A DNA stretch of 64,000 nt. Source: Dromaius novaehollandiae (lineage: Eukaryota > Chordata > Aves > Casuariiformes > Dromaiidae). The position numbers and the translations under genes were made by a program. The stretch lies in contig NC_088117.1 in the NCBI RefSeq assembly GCF_036370855.1, forward strand, positions 2,418,001 to 2,482,000. The letters run 5' to 3'. The number at the start of each line of letters is the position of its first letter. Positions within the stretch are counted from its first letter, which is position 1. Shown here piece after piece: positions 41,671 through 52,989 of the stretch. A model generated the notes under the pieces. It had not been told where the DNA came from. It was given only the letters and a program-made list of their open reading frames with translations, and searched no databases.

Positions 41671-44600
41671 GCTTTTTCAGCTGCTAAGTTGAGTTTTTAA
41701 GTCTTTAGGAGAACTGCACCTAACAGACATTGCTGCACGTTTGCTTAATGTCCATCTTAGCATTAGTACAACCAGAACCAAAGTAGCCTTGGAGGTGATA
41801 GTAACTTGGACGGGGGAGAGGGCCAGTCAATCCCTCTCTTTGGTCATCACAGCGAGAAAGCTCCAGATCCGATGCCAAGACCATACGGTAAGCTGGGGAA
41901 GAGGCATGGCTGGGGGTTAAGGGTGGCTGTGGCCTCTCCGTTTGTATGCCTTGGTTGTGCAGCCAAGGTCCAGCTCAACGCTATGCACAACCTGGCATTA
42001 AATGATTGTACACACCACTGCAATCTCACTTCATTCTTAATTCCAGGACTTTAAACCTGTGCTAACTCTTTTGTCCACTTCCCCATCCTTTATGCCTTGC
42101 AGATAAAGACAACACAATAGGCCTGAAATGAAAAATCACACAGAAGTTACCAGCCTGTCCCTTAGCAAAGAAGTTTCGGGTTTTGGAGCCTTCTTTTCAA
42201 AGGAATGCAAAGGTGTTATGCCAGCGTGACAAGGAGCTTGTGAGTGGCTCTTCGAGTCTCAGGCTAACCAGGTAAAAAGATGTAACATGCCATTTGGAGA
42301 AAACTACAGATCCTGTCCCCAGATCTGCCCATCAGCTGGGCTGCACAATACATGTTCTGCAGCCTCAAAAGCTAATCTTGCTTTGGACCTCTTCAGTAAA
42401 GTTTTCTTGATGCGGCATCCCTTGGTTTTTATTCAGTGGGACCTACAGCATAGCACAAACATTTCAAAATCAGCACACCTCTTGCCTGTTATTTTTCTTC
42501 CTCTCTGTAGTCTGAGACTTAATTTTTGTTTGCTACAGGTTTCCCCTGAACTGCAAGTGCAAACAGATGTGTTACCCGTGGGCCCAGCTGTGCTTGCCAA
42601 GCAGGTAGCATTTATATGGGAGAAAACAAAACCAGCAAGAAGGGATTGCTCTACAACCAACACGTCTGTTTGCCAAAGCCACTGCCAGAGAAATCAGACC
42701 TACAAACACCTCGCCTCGCTGGCAGCTCATCTTTAGGTACTGTTATTCCTGCAGCTGGTAGCGGCGTTGTGCAACTGTGTCTTTTAGAAACCGGTTAGGA
42801 TATCTACACCCAGAACTTGCATTTAGGAGATCGCCAGTTTTGCCCTGATGCCATTAACAGTGCTGAGAGGTTCCGCCAACCCAAACTCTGGACTCTGGCT
42901 AGCAGTAGATCCTGCTTCCCAGGCCGAAAAGGGCAAGACTCATCTGGAGAAGACAGCTGGCTGTGAAGAGTTATCCTCAGTGACCTCTATCTAGGGAAGG
43001 TCTCTAGTTCCCCTGTCTAAGCCTCATGGCAAGGAAGCTACCAGTGCCTTTCAGGATCAAGACACCTGAACACAAAGCCTGAGAGACCAGGTGGGTAGAG
43101 CTGCAAGCTAGCTGACTGTGTTTGCCATTTCTCACATGTCTTGGGACTTATAACTTCTATTACAACCAGAGATGGGCTGGTGCGATCTTGGTTTAATGTC
43201 TGTTCAACAGCAGCACTTCAAAGAAGGCCCTCAGTCTCACAACTGCATTGTCGGCAATCAGAAAACACCCCTGCTCTGTTCAAGGGCTTCGGTCTCAGCC
43301 TTCCTGGTCAGAGCTGAGCACGTTCCTGTTCAGTCCATCCACCTAAACCTCCAACGCTGCTCTGCTGCCTCTGTGACTGCAGCTCCAGAGCAGACTATTG
43401 GAAGCAGGAGAGATTACTTCAAAAATAATAATTTGCCTCAATTTGCCTCTGGGATACAAATCCCAGTGATGAAAAATTAACAGTTTGGCATCAGAAGTTG
43501 GGAATTGTCCAAGAGGCACCAAATCTGACAGCCTGCAGAAATCTAGTCCAGCAGCGCACTGAACTGTGCCTACAGGCACTGGGCACATCTGAGCACTGGT
43601 CCTGACTGACAGCAGAGTGACTGAGATGTTTCTGCTTTATGATGATCTCTAATTGCAATTGGGGTGAGCCAGTACGTGCGAATGTTTAAGGGCCCATGGC
43701 CTTCCTAGCCAGAACAATTCAACAACATAACAAGTAGTGTAATGCACTATAGGTATTAAAAAGACATTCGTGCTACTAGAGGAAACCATTCCAAATAAAA
43801 TGGGAAGGTATTCTTTGCACTCAATTGGGAGCACTTACATTCAAAAGGATCTTTGAGCTGATGCACTTCTCTAAGCTTCCTTCAAACCCCAGTTTGACAA
43901 AACTGATGATCTTTGTTCCCCTGAAAAATCATACACCTTGGTTTGTCCTTGGCCATGTGAAGGCTATTTTGAGTGTGTGTACAGGGAAGGCTTACAAAAA
44001 GTTTAGGTACAAGGGTTCTCAACAGCAGCTGTCAGACCCTGACAAGCTCACTGATGGCCCACAGACCTGTACTGTCACCGCTTGCTTGCTTTTGCTGGTT
44101 TCTAGCTTTTCCATATAAGCAACTGCTGCGGTTCCCATAAGGATGTTATTTAATCACAAATGGGCTACTCTATGAACAATTTGAGAACCCCTGTTGTACA
44201 GAATTCACAGACAAGCTAATTTACACTGGGAATTCAGAAAAGAAGTTATGCTAAAAAAAAAAAAAGAAAAGAAATCCAAGAAAAGTAACAGTTACAGACG
44301 TTTTCTGCCATGAATCATTTCTCTTAATTTTAAATCAAACTTATAATCACTAGCTAACATGTTAAACTCAAAACTGGGAGTGGAGACAGAAGAGTAACTT
44401 TTGTTGTTTGGAAAAACCTTATATGAAAAAGTTAGAATTAAAATAGAATAAAATAAATCCTTGAAGTCTCCCTTCCTGATTTCTAAAGATACTGGTGTTC
44501 ATAAAACACAGCTGCCCTGATAACATGCACCGTATGTCAAGAAGGCTGAAGACAAATGCCCTCAAGGTGTACAGTTATTCAAAGGAGCAAAGTCCAGTGC

Positions 44601-45019
44601 AGAACTGGTCTGTTCAATGTAGTCTGATTATCCATGGCAAGATGGCCCAGGGGACAAGAGGAAAAAGGTGGGGTGGAGGAGAAACAAAAGAAACTTCAAG
44701 TCACTTTAGATCTCAGCTGCCTGAAGACTTTAGAACATCAGCCTCCCATTGGTCTGCCCACTTGAAAACATTAGAAAGTCTGTCAAGTCCACACACTATC
44801 TATGGAAAGGAGCACGTTCCTGGCAGAGGGCTGTCTCTCTCACGTGCTCAGCTTTCCTTTCAAACTTAATTTTATATATATTTATATTTTTATATATATA
44901 TAAAAAAGCACTTGGTTTCCAGGGGCATTCATAATGAGGTCCACAGTGTTTAGAACTTAAAATTCTTTTTCTTTGTTTGGAACAGTGTTTTAAAGTTTTG
45001 TTTTAATTAAAAGACAGTC

Positions 45020-46533
45020 TTAAAGCATGTTGGACTTCAAAAACATGAGTTTGTTCATGTCTTCGGGACTGAGTAGCCGTCTCCTTTTGATTAAGAGAGC
45101 CTGCTCACACATATTTACACATTCACTTCTGGCACCAACAGCAGGCACTGCTAAGAGCCAAAAGGCTAGCTTGGCTAGTTTTGTATGCTTTTGGGTAACA
45201 CACGACCAGTACTGAAACAGGTCAGGGGTGGCCTGGAAGAGAGGTTCTTGCAAATAATCATAGACTTCATTTTTCCCAAACCAATCTTCTTCCTGAGCTG
45301 CTGTGGCTTCCCCTGCTGCCCGGGGTTTCTTGGTCGAAGGTTCAAATTCTGTTTCTTCTGCCCAGGACTCTTTGACCTCATTGATCAACTCACAGACCTT
45401 GCCAATGATCTCTTCGTGTTGGTATGGTGGGACGGGCCGCAGCTTCTGCTGGGGGTCTAAGATCATGGCTACCTTGTGTGCCGAATGAACTTTGAAGTTC
45501 TCCTTCAGCGCTTCCAAGAAGAGGTGGCAGAGTTTGCTGACTACGCCAGCATCATTAGCTTTGGAAGTGAACAGTTTCTCCAGTTTGACGTAGGTGGGCA
45601 GTACCAGCTGCAAGGTGGGCCGGCTCTCATTGCTCAATTCAATCACTGCCTGTTTCACCGGAGCCAAAATGGCTGCCAGGTTGCTGAGCAGGTGTTTGTT
45701 CAGGTTTTGGATGAGGTTCATCTTCTTGGCCCTGCTGTAAAACTCACAGATCTGCTCGTAGCGCTCGTGGACAAGCAGGAGGGAGTCGGTCACCGAGTTC
45801 CAGCAGGGTGGGGGAGAGGTCTCCTCCAGGGAGCCAAAGGTCTCCTTTGAGAGGCCCGTGGATCCCGCCAAATCTTCACAGACATTCAGGAGCTCGATTA
45901 CTTCATGCATGTTGCGAGCCTGTAGTGTTCGCTTATTCAGCACACTCTGCACTACCGAGTTCAAGGCACAGGCCGAGCAACGCAAGCACATGCCTGCCTT
46001 GGAGAACGCGGAGGAATTGACTTTGCAGTCTGTGACATACACCGTCCTGATCTCTGACATCACAAACTCCGAGAGCACATTCTGTACCCAGTGATGGATA
46101 AAATCACCGTTATCTCGAATGTCTACACCTTTAATTCCCAGGACGTAACTCTTGATGTGGTTGCCTTCCACCTGATAAGCTGTCAAGATGTAGCAAGAAT
46201 CGGGACCGATGCTCTGAGAGTGGCAAGTGACACCAATGCCAAGGCATGCATTGCTGCCCAGGGCGCAGGTGACTTTCACTTTCACTTGGTTGTACATCCG
46301 AGGCAAATGCTTCAGAGCCAGTGTGTTGAAATTGCCAAGGATTTCGGTGACTGAGAAGGCACCATAGCGAGCTCCACTATCCACCAGAGTCTGTGCTAGC
46401 TTGATGAATTCTTTCCCACTCACCACACTCAGAGCCCCAAGGTCAGTGCACATCACCCTCAGGAGCCTCTCGGCAATGTTCTGCCGCTCCTTCTCTGGGA
46501 TCGCGCTGTTCCCTACCGAACCACTCGCAGATG
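45020..46533 (-). CDS. ZNF618: ZNF618 terminal coding exon: domesticated hAT-transposase domain
   Basis: Encodes the last 503 residues, nearly identical in wording to the mammalian protein as I recall it. It starts SASGSVGNSAIPEKERQN, continues ERLLRVMCTDLGALSVVSG, and ends DMNKLMFLKSNML with TAA at 45020-45022. The fold is that of hAT transposases. An RNase H-like core includes VYVTDCKVNSSAFSKAG then LRCSACALNSVVQ, where active elements have an acidic residue in a VTDNA-like motif. The C-terminal dimerisation region includes PDLFQYWSCVTQKHTKLAKL. ZNF618 is reported to bind UHRF2 and aid 5-hydroxymethylcytosine reading. The acceptor is TATTTCACTGCAG|CATCTG; its first two bases complete a Thr codon from the exon before. 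Confidence 0.97.
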
Positions 46534-47700
46534 CTGCAGTGAAATACAAGGAGGGAGAGAAAGCACCAGATCAGAATTGCTCCTCTGCAACACAAGCAGG
46601 GAGGAAATCACAAAACGATTCTGAGAGAGACCCCAGCAGGTCCAACATCCCACACCACCCAGCAAGTGGAACATGCCCAGATGATGGAAGAGGCGATTCC
46701 AACCTGGATTTCTTTCCCAAAGTGTTTCTAGGCAGAGGCACTTCCAGGGACAGGTCTTGTCCTTGCTTAGAGCAGCAAGGAGCTTATTTGCATGCTTTCC
46801 CTGATGTGGGAACTGAAACAGAGTACACATCATCTACTTGGAATTCAGTGCCTCACCAGCAACATCTTTGTGTTGTTCATTTAGGAACTGCCTAGGTAAG
46901 CTATAATCGTGTGCTGTTTGCTAATCATGTCTACGGCGGTCACAGCTCTACCCATGTGGTTAGCTCAGCTGGAAGGCTGAACTTCTTCCTGCTTTTTGTA
47001 AGTTAGGCCTTGCCTTTGAGCCAGTTCTTTTAGGAGGAGTTGCTTCAGTGAAAATTCCAGCTTCTTCCACCACTTTACACGGTGTTGAAGCACAACTTTC
47101 AAATTCTTCCTCCGATGACCAGTGATCTCACTTTTTGTCACTGATTCTGGGCTAAATGATTGTCACTTTTGGCCACATCAGAACACACAAACACCATGTT
47201 TTCTTATCACCCTTCTCCCCAGTTGCTTAGCTCAAGAACCTAGGAACTGCTTTCACATGGGGCTCTATTTTAACATTAGCTGTGTTGAAGCACAAGTTCA
47301 CAGGAGCAGTTGAGGATAATGCCACACATTGGCTGCCTGCCAGCCCATGAAGCGACAGGTTATGCCTACATCACACAGAGCCAAATGGAGTAATTTCTTA
47401 ACTCCAGACTGCGAAACCTGACCTTAAATCAGAAGTTGGCTTTAGCCAGGAGTTCCCAAATAGATCTCCTGTACAAACCTTTTCCTACTGGCTCCCTGGG
47501 ATTCCCAATACTTTTTGCATACCAGCGCATCTGTAAGGGGAATGGGTGCTCTGCTTTGCAGGGTACCACACGCATTACAGATGAAATCAAGTGCAGTCAG
47601 GTGAAGACACTGGCCTTGTACAATGCCTGAGTCACTGCTGCACACCATCTCTGGAAAAGTCACTGCTTCAAAGCTGATAGGAGCAAACAGCATTACGTAC
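46534..47700 (-). other. ZNF618: ZNF618 intron before the terminal exon
   Basis: Flanked by a GTACGT donor and a GCAG acceptor in matching phase 1. No further feature seen. Confidence 0.85.
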
Positions 47701-47802
47701 TATTGTTGGCGTTGTTTCTTTGGAGCTGTGGTTTCCACTTTTCTTCAACAACAGCTAGAGGTGATCTGGGCTGGCTAGAGGCAATATTGTTCTCGTTGTC
47801 AG
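47701..47802 (-). CDS. ZNF618: ZNF618 linker exon
   Basis: 102 bases, phase 1 at both ends, encoding DNENNIASSQPRSPLAVVEE then KWKPQLQRNNANN. It links the last C2H2 finger to the hAT-derived domain and matches the mammalian ZNF618 linker in my memory, with a few substitutions. The acceptor is CTTGCCCCACAG|CTGACA and the donor AATA|GTACGT. Skipping it would keep the frame because its length is a multiple of three. Confidence 0.93.
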
Positions 47803-50800
47803 CTGTGGGGCAAGAGACAGGGACGTGTTAGAAGCACAAGATACTAATGCTTAAAACGCAAAGCAGGAGAAACAATATCCATCAGGTTAGCATTTACACT
47901 CATGTTTCCCTTAACTAAGGTAACAATCTATTATGCTCTCTTAAGTTTTTAAGTGGTTTTCAGTGAGATAGCACAGCACAATCAGAACCTTGAAAATTGT
48001 CTTTGATTTATACCTCATCGCCTCCGAAAATGCAGCTGAAACGACACCAGCTTTTTCTGTGCATCAGTGACATTGATGCCATCAGCACAGCTTGAGAAAT
48101 GTCTCTCAGTCAACTGGAGCTGCACACCAGGAGGAATAAGTCATGATGTTGCTTGTGCAGCCTAACTTGTGCCATTTGCTTGCTTTTGAAATGAAAGCAA
48201 ATGTAGCACACTTATCCTTCTTCTGCCCTACTGACTCTCTTTCTGCACGACAACTGACTTCTCTTGTCTTTACTGCAGCTACTTCAGTTTCTAAACCAAG
48301 TTCAGCTCCTTCATATCTAAGATCTTATTAGAATCTTCATATACTGTCTTCCCACTGTACAGAGAGGGCTAATCTCCTCTCAGGCTGCCCACTTCTGCCT
48401 CAGAGTGTAAGCAAAAATGAAAATCAAGTTTTTAGAAGGAGACCAAAAACTGTTCCTCCTTAAGGCTGCAAAGATAGCGACTCCCCTAGGTCTTTGTGTT
48501 CATACTCCACTTTCCTTGTATGTGACAGCTAAACACTTTGGCTGCCAGCCTTATGGGATTTTTCAGGAAAACACAGTCAAGATCAGTAAATTCTGTGTTG
48601 TATTCGCATCTCTTCCTCTCCTGTTCCCAAGAGCTTTGTCCCCACCCTGGTGAAGTCTGCCAGTCCTTACTATGTTTCACTACGAAATTGTGCTCTGAAA
48701 TAGGCTGTGAAGCAACATTAAAATGTACAATGAAGAGAGGTGGAAGAAGAAGGAGAAATAGTAAGAGAGAGATGACTAGGCTGAGTGGAAGGATGAAATC
48801 AAAAACAAGGAAGACAAAACAAGTCCTTCACTCATCACAGCTGGACTCATCTTGCCTAATTTTGGACATCTGTTAGAGGCACCTCTCTTCAAGGTGGCCC
48901 CTTGTGGCTCCTTTTACACTCAGTGGTGTGAAACAGGCATGTTTAGAGTGTGATTCATTCATCTAGCCAGAACCTGATGACTTGTAGTATGAGATCTATC
49001 ATAATCTGAACTCACCTGGAAACAACGACTTCTTCTGATTATAGAGGGAGTCCAAGGCAACCAGCTCAGGTGGCAACATCTATAGTCTAGACACACCAAC
49101 TTGCAGTCACATGAATCCTGCCCCAGCACTCAAGAGGGCAGAGTATGAACTAGAGGAACACCTTCTTAAGGCATGCACAGGTGCTTTTGCTCTGCAGCCC
49201 TGGTGTTGGGCAGAGCAGCGGGCATCAGAATGAATAGGAGAGGGCAAAGTTGCTTTCCTTCGTGCATGGCAATGGCCTGGGAGAGAAGGGTAAGGGTCCA
49301 GAGACAAGCAATAATATGATGAAACTCTAGTGCCCTCTTCCATACAAGCAAGTCCTCTCAAATTTGAGCAGCTCCACATGCTAACTACCGGGGTGTTCTC
49401 AAATCTAGCTGATAAACAGCTGCAAATTGTGCAGTTACTAGATCAGGCCATTGCACTGGCCATGGACTGGATCAATACCTAAGAGAGGCAAACACAGAAC
49501 CAGAGCCCAACCAGGGTAGATTCTGGGACTGCCTGGAGGACTGTACATGCCCAGATAATTCAGGGTACAGTGTGGTGGTTGGTTGTTGGGGAGGATTGCC
49601 AGGTTCAGGACTGCAGTCAGAGGTGGGTGTGGAAGAGAAGAGATGAGCTACAGCAAATGCCAGCAATCAGACACAACGCATCTGTTTTCCCCCAATATTT
49701 GCCTAGTCTACTTGCTCTAGAGCTTATGCCACAAGTGGTCTCAACTCCAACACCTTCAGGTGGGCAAAGAAGAATGCTGGGTGCTCGCTACTAACTTTGT
49801 TCACAGTTCAGGACTAACATCATGAAGGCTTCCTTGTCTTGGTAGGGGAAACAGTGGGAGACCACCCTCTGTTTTTCCTCCTCCCCAACCCTTTATCTAT
49901 TTCACAATAATAGGGGGTTAATTATGTGCAACTATCCGTTAGCATTCTATATGGCATTAATGAGATTCGTGCACTTCAGTCTCACCTTCCTTATCAGGCA
50001 GTCTACGAACTATACAGATCATGCTTCTTTAATTTCTCTTCTTGCCTCCAATCCTTTAATCCAGGTTCAGCCTAGCTGTCCTTCTATTTTTTTAGGTCTA
50101 GATTGTTGGAAGGGCATTATATGGTAGCATTCGACCTGAACAAAATACCTTAAAGGGAGTCAAAGCTGTATATTGTACAGTATAATTACAGAACAGATTT
50201 TTTTGCCTTGTACTCTGCTGTTCTATTTCTGCCTTTCAGCCTCCAATTTACATTCTAATTGCTTCTTCTCATTGTGTAGCTGTTTTATCGAGCTGTAATC
50301 TCCCCTTATTACCTTTCAGCCTCCAGATTCAGCCCTCTGAATGACTTGAAGTGCCAGTATGTCCCTGCTTTTGCTCCTCAAAGCCAGCAGTGCATTCCCT
50401 GTCTTCAGTCACTTGTGAGAAGGGCTCAGTCACACGTCACATTCATTTGGAAAAGATGAACCGTTTGCCTCAAATACGATTGAGCCAAAACGGATTTCTG
50501 AACACACTAGCTGAGAAAGGTTTGACACACATGGGCTTGCTGGCGCTCCACATCCCTGTCACGAAACATTCCTTGAGCACAGGCATATGGTCTGGTACAA
50601 ACTGCTGCTACGCCAGCATCCCCATTATGGGGATCCTCTGCCACCAGTTCTGCTGACTACTGCAAGGCTTCTGCCTCTCACACTGAGGAGATGTTGTGCT
50701 GATGCTGACCGGTGACTATTTCTCAGATATGCAAATTCCCAGGTGCTAACGGGCTAGATGGTAACAAACTCTGTGACCAGAGTAACTATAAGCCCTGTGT

Positions 50801-52911
50801 AATCTCTACTGCTGCTCTGACTAAGCAAGACTTCCAGAACCGGACACCCACCAAAGCCGCCTGTAGTTCTTATGCCTCATCATTTTGTTTCGCCCTCATC
50901 TCACAAGACCTGGAAAATAAATCCTGCACAGCTCACATCAAGTTGCACAGATCTGGAGGAAAGGCTGACACTTCCTCCAGACAGAGGCACGAGCACAGCA
51001 CACAGGCAAGCACCACGTACAGACACCCCACGGGAAGGGACAGGCTGCTTGTTCACACGGGGTGGTTTGGGCGACGGGCGGGAGAAAGCATTCAAGGAAG
51101 ACAAGGACACGTTTGCGGTTGTCATACCAGTGAGACACTGAGGGAAGTAGCTCAGCAGAACGGTGATTTACAGACAGACAGAGCAGGGAGAGGTGAGAAA
51201 ACACAGTTTAACCAGAATAACCCTGAGTGAGGGAGAGGGGATTTACTCATGGATTTAAGTGCATCTCTGCTAACACTATACATGACAAGAGATACCTGCT
51301 TCCTCCAGGCCTGTTCCATGTCCAGAGTAACTGAAGTGTGCAAGCCTGGAGGCCACATCTCATTTGTAAAGGAGAAGAGGAAGAAGCTGCAGATAGCACT
51401 AGCCTAAACTCCTCAGCAGCTCACACTGCCAGTGAACTGCCACTCTTCCCTTCGGCACCCTTAGCCTTGGTTGCACCTTCGCAGCGCCTCTCCGCAACAG
51501 TGTCACTGAGAGCTGTAACTAAAAATGCTGCATTTCATTACCGGAAACCAGAACAAGGAACAAGGTGGCCAGGACACAGCTGGAAGGCACGTAGAGATTG
51601 CCTTCGACAAATGGCAAGAGCAGACGCCAACACCATGGACTCATGCCAGCCACAATCCCGAGCTGAGCTTCACTGCTCCTCAGCGTACATGAAGTCCAAT
51701 TACTCCGCATTAACCAGCTTACACTCTAATATAACATAACATCCACACAGCTCAGCTCATACTGTTTTATAATAAACCACCATAAATGACTATTTGTAAT
51801 ATTATGAAGATGACAAATAAAGTAGCTGCTGAACCACACACAAAACTTGCACTAACATTGACCAATGAGAACTTGACTTGAGGAGCCATCTTCACAGATG
51901 AAGAACTCAAATAACACTTTCATTAAAGCTAGGACTAAAACTAAAACATGAAACAAAATAAGAACTTCAATTAATTCACTACTGCAGAACGGAAAATACG
52001 CTTTTCCTCGAGCCACTTGTCCTTCCTTGCCATATTACTCAGGGCCTATTTGTAAAACGAGTGCAAATGCAAGCACTGACTATACACCTTGACAGAACGC
52101 CTGTCTGTTGGAGAACACAGGCCTGCCAAAGGTGAATTAATTTCTAAACCTGCGTCAATCTGCTTTAGTTCTCATTCAGGAGAAAAAACAGAAAATTCTG
52201 CCAATATCCCAAAGAGTCTGTCTTGACATTTTTGAATATTCTGAATGCTATGTTTGAGACAGCTTTTGTTTTGAAATTTAAAAATCTTCTCTTATATATC
52301 AGGTAGAAAACAAAAAAGGTGGATTAGAAACAAAGTAATTCAATTGTTACTCCTCAGAATAATATTTTGTGGATAGATTAGAATGAAATGAACACAACTG
52401 CTGAAATTGCACCCTTTTTTTTCCAGAACACACTTCAGTCCTTTGCAGAACTCCAGGAAACACAAGCACAAGAAAATACTTGAGCGGGCAAAGGCTCTGC
52501 TGCCCTGCAAGAATTTTTGCTTTGTCTGCTTCTATGAGAATCACCCTTTCTGCAGGAGGAGGGATGTTATCTGCTGTAGAAGTGAGTGACCCATTAGCGC
52601 TTATGAAATGAGCATTTCCTAGATACCTTTGGATAAAGGGTAGTTTGAACTGCTCCATGCTAGCGTGGCACATGTTTTTCTGCTCCTCCTATGGAAAGGA
52701 ATAATATACGTGATACACCCTGAGCCTTGCACTGTTGCAGCCACTGCTATGTGCTCCAGGCTTTGAATCTCTTTTTTTCCTGCAGGTGAAAGTACTGGGG
52801 CTTGGGAAACCGTGAGCACGGGAAGCTCTATTGACACACAACGGGGTCAACATCAGGCATCAGCGCAGAATTTAATTCTCCGCTTTAAGTGAGTCGAAGT
52901 GCCCAGCTTAC
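47803..52911 (-). other. ZNF618: ZNF618 intron between zinc-finger and linker exons
   Basis: 5.1 kb with phase-compatible ends. I found no zinc-finger signature or exon in it; open frames are short and unrelated. Confidence 0.8.
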
Positions 52912-52989
52912 CTGCATGGGACTGCATGTGCTCCAGGAGATTGTTATAAAACTGGAACTGGATTCCACAAGCTCCACAGGTGTAAGGTT
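52912..52989 (-). CDS. ZNF618: ZNF618 C2H2 zinc-finger exon
   Basis: 78 bases, phase 1 at both ends. It encodes EPYTCGACGIQFQFYNNLLE and then HMQSHA, one complete C2H2 finger (C-x2-C-x12-H-x3-H). It joins the linker exon as MQSHAADNENN. This is the most C-terminal finger of mammalian ZNF618. The acceptor is ATTTCTCCCAAACAG|AACC and the donor CATGCAG|GTAAGC. Earlier fingers must lie upstream, mostly or wholly beyond 64000. Confidence 0.95.

Larger units (their letters stand above)
36967..45019 (-). other. ZNF618: Probable long 3' UTR of ZNF618
   Basis: From the ZNF618 stop codon to the first minus-strand AATAAA that has a strong GT-rich downstream element. No open frame in it resembles a protein. 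The part at 37300-38260 is AT-rich, CpG-poor and regular in the way that conserved distal 3' UTRs are. Other AATAAA matches on the minus strand (about 37336, 37528, 39058, 42428) could give shorter forms. Extent is inferred. Confidence 0.5.
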
